A stretch of DNA of 64,000 nucleotides, taken from contig JBJOJS010000116.1 of assembly GCA_046046455.1 (NCBI GenBank), forward strand, positions 1-64,000. Direction: 5' to 3'. Source of the DNA: Mxb001 sp046046455 (GTDB lineage Bacteria; Actinomycetota; Actinomycetes; S36-B12). The stretch's first letter is position 1, and the number at the start of each line of letters is the position of its first letter. Position numbers and translations under genes: made by a program. Under the pieces are notes generated by a model. The model saw only the letters and a list, made by a program, of their open reading frames with translations, had not been told where the DNA came from and ran no database searches. This document shows positions 1 to 9,781 of this stretch, piece by piece.

Positions 1-1
1 G

Positions 2-217
2 CGCGCCGCGGCCGATGACGTGCGCGGGCTGCCCTGGATCGACGTCTCCGCCGACCTCGAGGGAGCCTTCGCGAATCTGCCGGATCTCACCTCAGGTGCA
101 CCGATGCCCGAGGAGATGGCCCGGGTCCATGCGCTCATCGACGCGCTTCCCCCCGAGATCCGGGATCCCGCACTCAGTGCGATCTTCTCCGCGCTCTTCA
201 CTGCACGCCGCGACTAA
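2..217 (+). CDS. C-terminal end of an unidentified protein (partial, runs off the left edge)
   Basis: An open frame enters from the left edge and ends at a TAA at 215-217, leaving about 71 residues. The tail is acidic with an amphipathic helix pattern (MPEEMARVHALIDALPPEIR, then DPALSAIFSALF). There is no start upstream in the window; the GTG at 20 is internal. Codon use matches the neighbours. I do not recognise the family from this fragment. It lies 66 bases upstream of tRNA-Thr on the same strand. Coding is likely; function cannot be stated. Confidence 0.6.
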   Translation, partial: RAAADDVRGLPWIDVSADLEGAFANLPDLTSGAPMPEEMARVHALIDALPPEIRDPALSAIFSALFTARRD

Positions 218-283
218 GGGCGACCACCCTCAGCCCGGCCTCGGGTGGCCAAGTCCTATGCTTTCCTTCGCCCGTCAGGGCAC

Positions 284-358
284 GCCGCCTTAGCTCAGGG
301 GTAGAGCAACGCACTCGTAATGCGTAGGTCCGGGGTTCAAATCCCCGAGGCGGCTCCA
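284..358 (+). tRNA. tRNA-Thr (anticodon CGT), CCA encoded
   Basis: A complete cloverleaf can be folded. The acceptor stem GCCGCCT (284-290) pairs with AGGCGGC (348-354). The D stem GCTC/GAGC is at 293-296 and 304-307. The anticodon stem ACGCA/TGCGT (309-313 and 321-325) encloses loop CTCGTAA with anticodon CGT at 316-318, which reads ACG. The T arm is CCGGG-GTTCAAAT-CCCCG-like (near 330-347). The discriminator is T355 and the CCA is genomically encoded at 356-358. A TATGCT hexamer at 257-262 is a possible -10 box, without a convincing -35. No integrase or duplicated 3' end marks it as an attachment site here. Confidence 0.96.
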
Positions 359-568
359 CATTCCGTGCGGTTTCGGCTGATCCTGCTAGAGCTAACCATT
401 ACGCCGGAAGAGGCGGTACAGCACGAAACAGGTGGTGGGCTCTCCGCCACAAGGCACCTCTTGATGTCCTCTCGCTCGCAGCCTACGGCGGAGTTCGCCG
501 TCCTGGATCTCAACCTCGGAGCTAGGCGGCGGCGCGTAGCCCCAGGATGCGCCCTCCCCTGCCAGGAT

Positions 569-1738
569 GTGCCCGTGTCAGTACCCCCCTCAGCACATGC
601 TTCCCGCGTCGGATGGTTCGAGGTCTTCTATGACCTCGTTCTGGTCGCCGCGGTGCTCCACGGAAGCAAGCTCTTCGATGACGATCCCTCACTCGCCAAG
701 GGCGCATGGCTCGCCACGACCCTGCTGGTCCTGCTCACCATGTGGCTCCTCACGACCCTCTCCTTCAACGCCGCACCGGAGGATTCGACGCTGCGGCGCC
801 TTCTCACCCTGGTGCAGATGATCGCCCTTGTCATCGCTTCCCTCTCCGTGTCCCGCACCGGCGGCCTGAGCGATTCGACAGGTCTGATCGCCCTGGGCGT
901 CGCCTTTGCTTCGGTCACGGTGCTCTATGCCGTTCGGGCACGTCGCGGGGGATCAGTCCGACGCGGCGCCGCCGTCGTCGGCGGGTCCACTGCAGCAGCG
1001 GCACTCGTATGCCTCATCGGGGCCCTGCTCCCCGAGAACTCGGGGCCCTTCTGGACTCACCCGACCACGTATGCCTTCGGACTGGCACTCGCACTGGGGC
1101 TCCTACCACTGGTCACCATCTACCTCGGCGAACTCGAGTCCACCGACTCGCTGGATCGAGAGCACATGACGGAGCGCGTCGGGCAGCTGGTGATCATCGC
1201 CCTCGGCGAGAGCTTCGCGGACCTCATTCTCACTCTCGGTGCGTTCGACTCGATCCCCAATCCGACGTACCTCGTGCTGACCTTCGTCGTCATCTACGCC
1301 GTATGGGCGATCTACTTCCGGACCGTCCTGCCTCCAGGAATTCCCCGCGGATCAGGGCGGGTAAGAGCGTGGATCGGTGCGCACTACCTGCTCATCTTCG
1401 GATCCATCGGCACGGCCGCAGGCTTCTCCGCACTGACGATCGTGCCCTTTGATGACGCGTCCGCCGCGCTCGCCTCCTACCGACTCCCGCTTCCGCTCCT
1501 CTACGTCATGGTGAGCTTCGTCCTTCTCACATGGATAGCCGGCAGATCCGATCGAGCGTTCCTCGTCGTCCACGTCGCTGCCGCCATGCTCCTACTCGGA
1601 GTGGCCATCGCCGGAGTCGTCGCGTTCACTGACCGCGCGGTCACCATGGGAGCGCTCGCAGCCGCCATCGTCCTCGGCGATCTGGCCACGGTCGCCTGGA
1701 TCGGCCGGAGGAGCCGAACGCCTAGGGTGGCGCCATGA
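569..1738 (+). CDS. LtrA-like (low temperature requirement) integral membrane protein
   Basis: The product is a polytopic membrane protein of about 389 residues. It opens with the LtrA family signature (GWFEVFYDLVLV) near the N terminus. A second conserved block, ERVGQLVIIALGES, lies in the middle, as in LtrA proteins where the motif ends in LGE. About ten hydrophobic segments follow one another. The family was named from a Listeria cold-growth mutant, but its biochemical role is unknown. The frame is open further upstream, even through the tRNA, so the start was set at the GTG at 569 (or GTG 575), just before the conserved domain. The stop TGA overlaps the ATG of the next gene (ATGA), so the two are probably co-transcribed and coupled. 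Confidence 0.82.
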   Translation: MPVSVPPSAHASRVGWFEVFYDLVLVAAVLHGSKLFDDDPSLAKGAWLATTLLVLLTMWLLTTLSFNAAPEDSTLRRLLTLVQMIALVIASLSVSRTGGLSDSTGLIALGVAFASVTVLYAVRARRGGSVRRGAAVVGGSTAAAALVCLIGALLPENSGPFWTHPTTYAFGLALALGLLPLVTIYLGELESTDSLDREHMTERVGQLVIIALGESFADLILTLGAFDSIPNPTYLVLTFVVIYAVWAIYFRTVLPPGIPRGSGRVRAWIGAHYLLIFGSIGTAAGFSALTIVPFDDASAALASYRLPLPLLYVMVSFVLLTWIAGRSDRAFLVVHVAAAMLLLGVAIAGVVAFTDRAVTMGALAAAIVLGDLATVAWIGRRSRTPRVAP

Positions 1739-2610
1739 CCGCACACATCCAGCTCGAGAGCGGGACTCGGCTCGACTACATCGTCGAGGGAGACGGCGAC
1801 GCGCTGGTCGTGTATCACCACGGGACTCCCGCGGCCGGACCAGTCTCGCGCGAGATCCGCGACGCAGCAGCAGCCCAGGGCTTCGTTATCGCCGAGTTGG
1901 TAAGGCCGGGCTACGGCGAGTCCGCGCGACAGCCGGGGCGTTCGGTCGCCGACGTGGTCCCGCTCGTCGCGGCGCTGGCTGATCACCTCGGATTCGAGCG
2001 CTTCGCCACCATGGGCTGGTCGGGTGGAGGCCCGCATGCCATCGCCACCGCAGCGCTGATGCCCGAGCGATGCGCCGCCGCCCTGTGCCTCGCCGGCGTG
2101 GCACCGTACGGCGAGCCCGACCTGGACTTCCTCGCGGGCATGGGCGAGGACAACATCGCGGAGTTCGGCGCTGCACTCGAGGGTGAGGTGGCGCTCGAGA
2201 CCTTCCTCTCGGAGGCCGCCGCGGGCTTGCGCGACGTCACCGCGGGCGAGGTGATCGAGGCGATGCGCAGCCTGCTTCCTCCGGTCGACCAGGCGCATCT
2301 CACCGGCGAAGAGGGCGAGGAGATGGCAGCCGAGTTGCGGTGGTCGCTGGCGCACGGCATCTGGGGGTGGTTCGACGATGACATCGCCTTCACCCGCCCC
2401 TGGGGATTCGACCTCGGGGCGATCACCGTGCCGATGCAGGTCTGGCAGGGCACCGAGGACCTGATGGTGCCCTTCGCTCACGGTCAGTGGCTCGCCTCGC
2501 GCCTCCCCTCAGCAGAGGCTCACCTCGTCGAGGGCGAGGGTCACCTCTCGCTCGGCGCACCCGCGTGCCAGCAGGGATTCGCCGAACTCAGGAGGCAACT
2601 CGATGGATAA
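1735..2610 (+). CDS. alpha/beta-fold hydrolase
   Basis: A cytosolic alpha/beta hydrolase of 291 residues with no signal peptide. An oxyanion-region HHGTP motif sits near residue 31, and the nucleophile elbow GWSGGGPHA near residue 95 carries the catalytic Ser. The Asp is probably in QGTEDLMVPF, and the His is in the C-terminal EGEGHLSL. The middle cap region is acidic and helical. The substrate cannot be inferred. The ATG overlaps the stop of the LtrA-like gene by four bases. The 3' end overlaps a small gene by eight bases, and that gene's Shine-Dalgarno AGGAGG (2590-2595) lies inside this one, so the three form one operon. Confidence 0.88.
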   Translation: MTAHIQLESGTRLDYIVEGDGDALVVYHHGTPAAGPVSREIRDAAAAQGFVIAELVRPGYGESARQPGRSVADVVPLVAALADHLGFERFATMGWSGGGPHAIATAALMPERCAAALCLAGVAPYGEPDLDFLAGMGEDNIAEFGAALEGEVALETFLSEAAAGLRDVTAGEVIEAMRSLLPPVDQAHLTGEEGEEMAAELRWSLAHGIWGWFDDDIAFTRPWGFDLGAITVPMQVWQGTEDLMVPFAHGQWLASRLPSAEAHLVEGEGHLSLGAPACQQGFAELRRQLDG

Positions 2611-2776
2611 GAAGACCGACAAGGATCTGAAGGATGCGGGTGATCACACCATGCACGGGATCGAGGACGTCGTCGACGTCGTCGGTCACGGCATCGGTGG
2701 CGCCGTGAAGGGTGTCGCCGACGGGGTGGAGTCGGCCTCCGCCGAGTCGCAGGTGCGCAAGGCCGACGCTGACTAG
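2603..2776 (+). CDS. small acidic/glycine-rich protein, 57 aa, unknown function
   Basis: A short frame begins at ATG 2603, eight nucleotides after a perfect AGGAGG (2590-2595), and ends at TAG 2774-2776. The 57-residue product is charged at both ends (MDKKTDKDLKDAGDH at the start, QVRKADAD at the end). The middle is a hydrophobic Val/Gly segment (EDVVDVVGHGIGGAVKGVADGVE) that could form an amphipathic or membrane-skimming helix. I do not recognise the family. The strong ribosome binding site, the overlap with the hydrolase stop and the GC-rich third positions support real coding. It is the last gene of the LtrA-hydrolase operon and converges on the DsbA-like gene, whose end lies 18 bases away. 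Confidence 0.75.
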   Translation: MDKKTDKDLKDAGDHTMHGIEDVVDVVGHGIGGAVKGVADGVESASAESQVRKADAD

Positions 2777-2794
2777 TGCTACCGAGTCCTGCAG

Positions 2795-3682
2795 CTACAT
2801 CGTGAGCAGCGAGCGCAGCTGAGGGTCGCCAAACGAATCCTGCAGCGGCTTGCCATTGACCAGGACGGTCGGCGTGCCCGTGACACCGCGCGCAAAGGCA
2901 GCCTGCGTGGTCGCCGACACGAACGGGATGAAGCGCCCCTCCTCGATGCAGGCCAGGGTCGCATCACTGGCACCCAGCCCACCGGCGAGCCCGGCGAGCG
3001 AAGCGACGTCGAAGCGAGTCGCCGGATCGGTACCTCCGGGCGCAGCGAAGATCGCGGTGTTGAAGTCGACGAAGCTGTCGACGCCCTCACCGTCGAGCAC
3101 GCACGCGGCTGCACTCGCCGCGCGGGCAGAAGCACCGGGCGGATCCAGGCTCCTACTGGCCTCGCCGAGGAAGGCCATGTTGTACTGCCGCACCACGAGT
3201 CCGGACCCAGGCGTCATCGCTCGCTCCATGAGCGCGGTCCCGATCTCGGTCTCCCAGCGCTGGCAGTACGGGCACTGGTAGTCGACGTAGACCTCGACCA
3301 CCTTCGCGGCCTCCGGATCTCCGATCACGATCGCTCCGGCCTTGTCGACACCCGCCGGCTTCGCCATCGCGCCGGTGTCGGGTGCCGTTGGCGCTGATGC
3401 TGCCGGCGCGGGCGCCGGCTGGGCACCCGAGGTCGTCGACCCACTCGACGTGCTCCGATCGGAGGTCAGTCGAGCCGAAAGTGAATCGACCTTGTCCTCG
3501 AGCGAGGACACCTGCGACGACAGGGAGACGATCCCCACGACAGACCACACGGCAAGCAAGACGACGAGCACCAGGCTGACGACCGTGAGAGCGCGGAGGG
3601 TCGCGACCTGTCGACGCAGTTTGGCTGAGCCACGGTCGGCGTTGGGGCTCACGGAAACGACAGGACCGTCCGGAAGGCTCAC
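2795..3682 (-). CDS. membrane-anchored DsbA-like thioredoxin-fold oxidoreductase
   Basis: A 295-residue protein, probably a membrane-anchored extracytoplasmic thiol-disulfide oxidoreductase. The layout is a short cytoplasmic N terminus, a transmembrane helix around residues 30-52, a short coiled coil (about 54-72, SLEDKVDSLSARL), a Ser/Pro/Ala-rich linker (about 75-105), then a DsbA/DSBA-type thioredoxin domain. The active site CPYC is at residues 137-140, and the cis-Pro loop is in GVTGTPTVLVNG near the C terminus. Family knowledge: such actinobacterial proteins oxidise secreted proteins. The start is the GTG at 3682. No VKOR or DsbB partner gene is nearby. Confidence 0.88.
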   Translation of the reverse strand: MSLPDGPVVSVSPNADRGSAKLRRQVATLRALTVVSLVLVVLLAVWSVVGIVSLSSQVSSLEDKVDSLSARLTSDRSTSSGSTTSGAQPAPAPAASAPTAPDTGAMAKPAGVDKAGAIVIGDPEAAKVVEVYVDYQCPYCQRWETEIGTALMERAMTPGSGLVVRQYNMAFLGEASRSLDPPGASARAASAAACVLDGEGVDSFVDFNTAIFAAPGGTDPATRFDVASLAGLAGGLGASDATLACIEEGRFIPFVSATTQAAFARGVTGTPTVLVNGKPLQDSFGDPQLRSLLTM

Positions 3683-3772
3683 GTGGCGAGCCTACGGCAG
3701 ATCGATGCGTCCTTCTTTGCCCTCAAAGTGCCGCCCGGTGGAACCTTCGGGGTGGAGAACGCAGCAACATGA

Positions 3773-3807
3773 CGAAGGGGGTGGACCCGGCGGGTCCACC
3801 CCCTTCG
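3773..3807 (-). terminator. strong hairpin, probable terminator of the solute-binding-protein gene
   Basis: A perfect 16-bp inverted repeat (3773-3788 and 3792-3807) with a 3-nt loop lies 15 bases beyond the stop of the minus-strand binding-protein gene (stop 3823). No U-tract follows on the minus strand, which is common for actinobacterial terminators. It also separates this gene from the DsbA-like gene's start region. Confidence 0.7.
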
Positions 3808-3822
3808 CTGCAGCCGATGGGA

Positions 3823-5172
3823 TCAGGTACCGGAGCAGGGAGCGCTGTAGTCGTAGGCCTGAGCGGTCGGACCGACGTACCCCGTGAGCAGGGTCTCGAT
3901 GCCGAGTGCCGCATCCTCCGACGGGATGTTGATCGACACGGAGCGATCGACATCTGCCGGCGGGCCACCGACGAGGGAGTTCGGCAGAGCGCCCTCGTAG
4001 TCGACCTCCACACCGCCCTGCACGGCAGCGACGAGGCCCTCACGGGTCAGGTCGCCGTTGGCAGCAGCCTTCTCGAGCGCCGCCTTGAGGGGGTACTGCC
4101 ACACCCAGCCGTAGGTGTAGCCGTCGTTCGCCGGGAGCACGCCGTCGCCGAGCTGGGCCTGCATCGCGTCCATCGCCACCGACGGCGTACCGAAGGATCC
4201 GGTGGTGCCGACGTTGGTGTAGGAAGCGAGGAGCGCGGGCGCTGCAGCCGTCTGGAGGAGCAGCGGGTTCCACGTGGGTGCGGCGCCGAGGAACTGGCCC
4301 TTGAAGCCCGAAGCCACGGCCTTGCCGATGACCTCGGCGACCTCGGCGGGGCCGACACCGATGGCGACGAGGTCCGCGCCCGACTCGATGATGGCCGACA
4401 CCGCTGCATCCTGGTTGCCCGCGACGGCGTTGGGCGCTGTCTCGATGAAGCCTGCGAACTCGGTCCCCGTGGCCGCGGCCCACTTCTCGGCACCCGCGGC
4501 GTAGTCACCGCCGTAGTCCCCGGGGTAGCCGACCGCGACGAGTTTGCTGATGGGTGCCTTGTTCTCCACCCACCAGTCGAGGCCGCCCATGGCGGCGATG
4601 CAGTACGACGAACCGGACTCCAGGATGACGCCGCCATCGGTTTCGGGGAACTGCCAGCCTGACCACCACGACGCCGGAACGCCGATGACGTTATCGGCCT
4701 CCATATCCGAGAGGATCGCCTGCGTCTGCGGGGTGCCCAGGGTCTGGGCGAGCGCGAGGATGTTGGGCTCGATCGCGCGGTACTCCTGGCTGTGCACCGC
4801 CGGGTCGTACTTGTTGTCGCGCGTGTTGGCTGCCATGTTGACGTCGAAGCCGGAGATGCCCCCCTGCTCATTGACGTACGTCCAGAAGTCCTGCTGGCCG
4901 GTGACGACCTGGGTCGCAAGCGGGGCGAACGGGCCCTCGGTCAGGTCGGACAGCACGCCGAGATAGATGCAGCCGTTGTCGGGGTTGATCGCCTCGGGGC
5001 ACGGCTCCTCGGTGACGCCCACGTCGAACACGATGCCTTCGCGGGGGGAGGTGCCCCCGTCCGACGACGCTGCCTCGCTGGGAGACGCGTCGCCTCCACC
5101 ACTACTGCACCCCACGAGCACCAGGGCCGCGGCCCCCGCGCCCGCGAGGACCTTCGCCATGCGCCTCGACAC
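3823..5172 (-). CDS. ABC transporter substrate-binding lipoprotein, branched-chain amino acid type
   Basis: A periplasmic-binding-protein type I (Leu/Ile/Val-type) lipoprotein of about 449 residues. A lipoprotein signal (MAKVLAGAGAAALVLVGC, lipobox LVGC) is followed by a Gly/Ser/Asp-rich linker. The bilobal domain begins around IYLGVLSDLTEGPFAP. Start choice: AGGAGG lies 5 and 8 bases before two tandem GTG codons (5175 and 5172); ATG 5160 is also possible. It is divergent from the liv operon starting at 5395, so it should supply that importer's binding protein. The ligand is not determinable; the adjacent acyl-CoA synthetase suggests a carboxylic acid. A strong hairpin follows its stop. Confidence 0.9.
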   Translation of the reverse strand: MSRRMAKVLAGAGAAALVLVGCSSGGGDASPSEAASSDGGTSPREGIVFDVGVTEEPCPEAINPDNGCIYLGVLSDLTEGPFAPLATQVVTGQQDFWTYVNEQGGISGFDVNMAANTRDNKYDPAVHSQEYRAIEPNILALAQTLGTPQTQAILSDMEADNVIGVPASWWSGWQFPETDGGVILESGSSYCIAAMGGLDWWVENKAPISKLVAVGYPGDYGGDYAAGAEKWAAATGTEFAGFIETAPNAVAGNQDAAVSAIIESGADLVAIGVGPAEVAEVIGKAVASGFKGQFLGAAPTWNPLLLQTAAAPALLASYTNVGTTGSFGTPSVAMDAMQAQLGDGVLPANDGYTYGWVWQYPLKAALEKAAANGDLTREGLVAAVQGGVEVDYEGALPNSLVGGPPADVDRSVSINIPSEDAALGIETLLTGYVGPTAQAYDYSAPCSGT

Positions 5173-5394
5173 CACTGGTTCCTCCTCGGCTCTGCGATCC
5201 GCACCCGCCCGCCTGGGCGGATGGGGGCTCTCCTGGGCTGACACTCTGTCAAAGAAAACGGGGGTCCGCCAGGGAAGTTCGCCTCGCGGCGCCCTGAAAC
5301 CTTGGCAAGATGGCTGGGCATCAGGGCGGTCCGATCCAGCCGGGGCGGCGTCCACGTCCTATCGGACGCTACCGCCAGAGGAGGAGGGGGACCG

Positions 5395-6167
<773 letters not shown>

Positions 6168-6180
<13 letters not shown>

Positions 6181-6974
6181 GCACGGATGTCCTCCTCGAT
6201 GCCCGAGGGATCTCGCTGGCCTTCGGCGGCACCCAGGCCATCCGCGACGTCAGCTTCGACGTCCGCCGCGGTGAGCTCTTCGCCATCATCGGCCCCAACG
6301 GTGCGGGCAAGACGTCGATCTTCAACTGCATCTCCGGCGTCTACCACCCGCAGCAGGGATCGATCGACTTCCAGGGCGAGAACCTCATCGGCCAGCCACC
6401 CGAGGACATCGCTCGGCTCGGAGTGGCGCGCATGTTCCAGAACATCGAGCTCTTCGACAACCTGACCGTCCTCGACAACCTCATGTTGGGCCGAGCACTC
6501 CACATGGACTACTCGATCCCCTCGGCCTTCCTCTTCAGCCGCAAGGCCAAGCGACAGGAGGTCGCCAACCGCGAGGTCGTGGAGCGGCTCATCGACTTCC
6601 TCGATATCGAGAGCCATCGCAGCTTCCCCGTCGGCATGCTGCCCTACGGCGTAAAGAAGCGCGTGGAACTCGGTCGTGCTCTCGCGATGGATCCGACCCT
6701 CCTGCTCCTCGACGAGCCCGTCGCCGGCATGAACGCCGAGGAGACCGAGGACATGGCCCGGTTCATCCTGGATGTCCGGGCCGAAATGGGCGTGACGATG
6801 ATCCTGGTCGAGCACGACATGGGCCTGGTTATGGACCTTGCCGATCGGGTGCTCGTCCTCGACTTCGGTGAGCGCATCGCCCTCGGTACGCCCGCCGAGG
6901 TCCAGGCCGACCCCAACGTGATCCGGGCCTACCTCGGCGAAGAACTCACCGATGCAGGGAAGGAGACCCGATGA
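6168..6974 (+). CDS. livG: ABC transporter ATP-binding protein, LivG type
   Basis: The second ATPase of the importer, 268 residues. Walker A GPNGAGKTS, the LivG-type MFQNIELFDNLTV block, the signature-like LPYGVKKRVELGRAL and Walker B LLLLDEPVAGMN are visible. The signature LPYG replaces LSGG, as is usual in LivG. It overlaps livF by 13 bases; an alternative TTG start at 6177 would overlap the livF stop by TTGA. The stop overlaps the synthetase ATG (ATGA). It pairs with LivF on the cytoplasmic side of LivH/LivM. Confidence 0.93.
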
Positions 6975-8881
6975 TCGCGCTGGTCGAGCCCATCACGGGG
7001 ACGTGGACGCTCGTGGGCACTGTGCAGCGGCGCGCTCAGACCGCCCCCGACGGTGTGGCGATGCGCGCGAAGCGCCTCGGCATCTGGCACGACATCACCT
7101 GGGCTGACTATGCCGATCAGATCAGCCTGGTGGGCCATGCGCTCCTCTCGCTGGGAATCGAGCCCGGTGATCGCGTCGCGATCCACTCCGAGAACCGGCC
7201 CGAATGGCTCTTCGCCGACCTCGGCACCAACGCCGTGCGCGGCATCACCGTGGGCCTCTACCCCACCAACCCGGCACCCGAGGTCGCCTACCTGCTCTCG
7301 GACTCCGGGGCGCGCATCCTCATCGCGGAGGACCAGGAGCAGGTGGACAAAGCACTGCTCATCGAGTCGCAGTGCCCGACCCTGGAGCACATCGTCTACC
7401 TCGAGACCCGCGGCGTCGCCACCATCGACAACCCCAAGCTGATGAGCTGGGAAGAGTTCCTCGCCCGCGGACACGCACACCGCGAGGCTGACCCCCGCGC
7501 CCTCGATCGCATCGCAGAGCAGGCGGAGCCCGGCGACATCGTCACGCTCGTCTACACCTCCGGCACCACGGGCCCACCCAAGGGCGCCATGCTCTCCAAC
7601 GCGAACGTCGAGTTCGCCAGCAACGTCATCGTCGATGGTGGCGGCCTCTACGACCCACCACCCAACCCCAGCGATGTGATCCTGTCCTACCTCCCGCTGT
7701 GCCACGTCGCCGAGCGCGCCGTGACGACCTGGACAAATGCGATCTCCGGCGCTGTCGTGCACTTCGCCGAGTCCATCGACACCGTCACCATCAACATCCG
7801 CGAGGTCCAGCCGACGCTCTTCTTCGCCGTTCCCCGCATCTGGGAGAAACTCAAGGCGGCGGTCGAGGTCCGCATGGCAGCCGCATCGCGGATCAAGAAG
7901 CTCAACTACGGCATCTGGATGAAGGTGGGCAACGGCATCGCCAAGACGATGCTGGCCAACGGCGGCAAGCACACGCTCTGGAGCCGGTTGCGATACGCCG
8001 TGGGCTATGTCTTCCTCTACCGCGCTCTCCGAGAGCGCCTCGGCCTGCGCCGGGTGCGAGCGGCCGCCTCGGCTGCGGCTCCTATCTCGCCCGACGTGCT
8101 CTTCTTCTTCTTCACCATGGGCGTCGTCATCAATGAGCTCTACGGCATGACGGAGAACAGCGCCGTGGCCACGAGCAATCGTGCGGGCCGGATCAAGCTG
8201 GGCACCGTGGGCGAGCCGCATCCCGGCGTGGAGGTGGTCCTCGCCGAGGGCACGGGCGAGATCCTCACCCGGCACCCCGGCACCTTCGCGGGCTACTGGG
8301 GTAAGCCCGAAGCGACCGCCGAAACCATCGATGGCGACGGTTGGCTGCACACGGGCGACGTCGGTGAGTGGGTCGACGGTACGCACCTGAAGATCGTGGA
8401 CCGGATCAAGGACATCATCATCACCGCGGGCGGCAAGAACATCTCGCCGTCTGAACTCGAGAATGCCCTCAAGGCGTCCCCCTTCATTCGCGAGGCGATC
8501 GTCATCGGTGACCAGCGCCCCTACCTCACGGCACTGATCGGGATCGAGGAGGACACGGTCGGGCAATGGGCGCGGGCCAAGCGCATCCCCTACACCACCT
8601 ACCGCGACCTCTCCGAGAAGGAAGAGGTCCTCCGGCTGGTCCAGGGCATCATCGCGAAGGTCAACGAGGCCACCGCTCGCGTTGAGAACATCCGCAAGTT
8701 CCGGATGCTCACCAAGGCTCTCGACCACGAGGACGGCGAGCTCACGGCCACGCAGAAGGTCAAGCGCTCCGCCCTCACCACGACCTTCGGTCCACTGATC
8801 GAGGACATGTACTCAGGGGCCGACCGGCTCCCGGGCGGCGACCAGAGCGACGTCATCGTCGTCGAGCATGCGGAGGCCTAG
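6971..8881 (+). CDS. AMP-dependent long-chain-type acyl-CoA synthetase embedded in the liv operon
   Basis: An adenylate-forming ligase of 636 residues of the long-chain fatty-acid-CoA ligase (FadD15/FACS) type. The P-loop-like motif VYTSGTTGPPKGAM is near residue 195. The ELYGMTENS motif and the TGD motif (GWLHTGDVGEW) follow. The hinge and C-terminal region contain VDRIKDIIITAGGKNISPSELE. The reaction would be carboxylate + ATP + CoA to acyl-CoA + AMP + PPi. It begins inside the livG stop (ATGA) and ends three bases before livH, so it is an integral part of the transporter operon. I infer that it activates the imported substrate, possibly trapping it inside the cell. The acid itself cannot be read from sequence. 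Confidence 0.92.
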   Translation: MIALVEPITGTWTLVGTVQRRAQTAPDGVAMRAKRLGIWHDITWADYADQISLVGHALLSLGIEPGDRVAIHSENRPEWLFADLGTNAVRGITVGLYPTNPAPEVAYLLSDSGARILIAEDQEQVDKALLIESQCPTLEHIVYLETRGVATIDNPKLMSWEEFLARGHAHREADPRALDRIAEQAEPGDIVTLVYTSGTTGPPKGAMLSNANVEFASNVIVDGGGLYDPPPNPSDVILSYLPLCHVAERAVTTWTNAISGAVVHFAESIDTVTINIREVQPTLFFAVPRIWEKLKAAVEVRMAAASRIKKLNYGIWMKVGNGIAKTMLANGGKHTLWSRLRYAVGYVFLYRALRERLGLRRVRAAASAAAPISPDVLFFFFTMGVVINELYGMTENSAVATSNRAGRIKLGTVGEPHPGVEVVLAEGTGEILTRHPGTFAGYWGKPEATAETIDGDGWLHTGDVGEWVDGTHLKIVDRIKDIIITAGGKNISPSELENALKASPFIREAIVIGDQRPYLTALIGIEEDTVGQWARAKRIPYTTYRDLSEKEEVLRLVQGIIAKVNEATARVENIRKFRMLTKALDHEDGELTATQKVKRSALTTTFGPLIEDMYSGADRLPGGDQSDVIVVEHAEA

Positions 8882-8884
8882 GCC

Positions 8885-9781
8885 ATGGAGGAACTGATCT
8901 CATCCCTCGTCCGCGGCCTCGGCCTCGGTGGCCTGTACGCGCTGCTGGGCGTGTCCTTCGTCATCGTCTATCGGGCCACGGGTGTCATCAACTTCGCGAC
9001 ACCCGCCTTGATGATCCTGGGCGCCTTCTTCACCGGCTCCTTCGGCAACGCCATGGGGCTGCCCTTCTGGCTCTCGGTGCTCCTGGGCATGGCCGTGATG
9101 GCGATCATCGGCATGATCATCGAGCGCATCGCCCTGCGGCCCATGGTGGGCAGACCTGCCTTCTCGGCCGCGACGGTCACCGTAGGTGTCTTCATCATCC
9201 TGCTGATCGTTGCTGGGCGACTCATCGGATCGGAGCTCCTCACGGTCAACGATCCCTTCGGGCTCAACACCATCGACGTCTTCGGAGCACGCCTCTTCAC
9301 CGTCGACATCGCCCGCCTGGTCATCGCCCTCATCGCCATCGGGGTCGTCGGGCTCTTCCTCGCGCGCTCCCGCACCGGCCTCGCCATGCGCGCCACGGCG
9401 TTCGACCAGGAGACGAGCCTCGCCCAGGGCATCAACGTCGGCCGGATGTTCGGCCTGTCGTGGGGGATCGCGGCGGCGATGGCGGCTCTCGCCGGGGCAT
9501 TGCTCACTGCCGGCAGCTCGGGCGTGGAAACGACGGTGGCGCTGGTGGCACTCAAGGCGTTGCCCGTGATCATCCTCGGCGGACTCGACTCGATCAAGGG
9601 TTCGGTCATCGCGGGGCTCATCATCGGTGTGGCCGAATCACTCACGCGCACGTACCAACCTGTCTACGCCCCCTGGCTGGGCGCCAACTTCGACGTGATC
9701 GTGCCGTACATCATCATGATCATCGTCCTCATGGTCCGGCCGTATGGCCTCTTCGGCACCAAGGAGGTGGTGCGGGTATGA
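8885..9781 (+). CDS. livH: branched-chain amino acid-type ABC permease, LivH
   Basis: A 298-residue integral membrane permease with about eight hydrophobic segments. It opens with LivH-like residues (GLGLGGLYALLGVSFVIVYRATG, where the YALLGVSF and VIVYRATGVINF pattern is typical). The EAA-like coupling loop is in ITIGVAESLTRTY-type sequence near the C terminus, and GLDSIKGSVIAGLIIG is the conserved late block. ATG 8885 lies three bases after the synthetase stop. The stop TGA overlaps the ATG of livM. It forms the translocation path with LivM. Confidence 0.92.
   Translation: MEELISSLVRGLGLGGLYALLGVSFVIVYRATGVINFATPALMILGAFFTGSFGNAMGLPFWLSVLLGMAVMAIIGMIIERIALRPMVGRPAFSAATVTVGVFIILLIVAGRLIGSELLTVNDPFGLNTIDVFGARLFTVDIARLVIALIAIGVVGLFLARSRTGLAMRATAFDQETSLAQGINVGRMFGLSWGIAAAMAALAGALLTAGSSGVETTVALVALKALPVIILGGLDSIKGSVIAGLIIGVAESLTRTYQPVYAPWLGANFDVIVPYIIMIIVLMVRPYGLFGTKEVVRV

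Noticed and set aside
284..358. tRNA-Thr as an integration site
   Set aside because: No integrase gene and no duplicate of the tRNA 3' end were seen in the window.
6929..8728. 599-codon minus-strand open frame
   Set aside because: Lies wholly antisense to the acyl-CoA synthetase; composition is Asp/Val/Gly shadow of a GC-rich gene with no recognisable domain.
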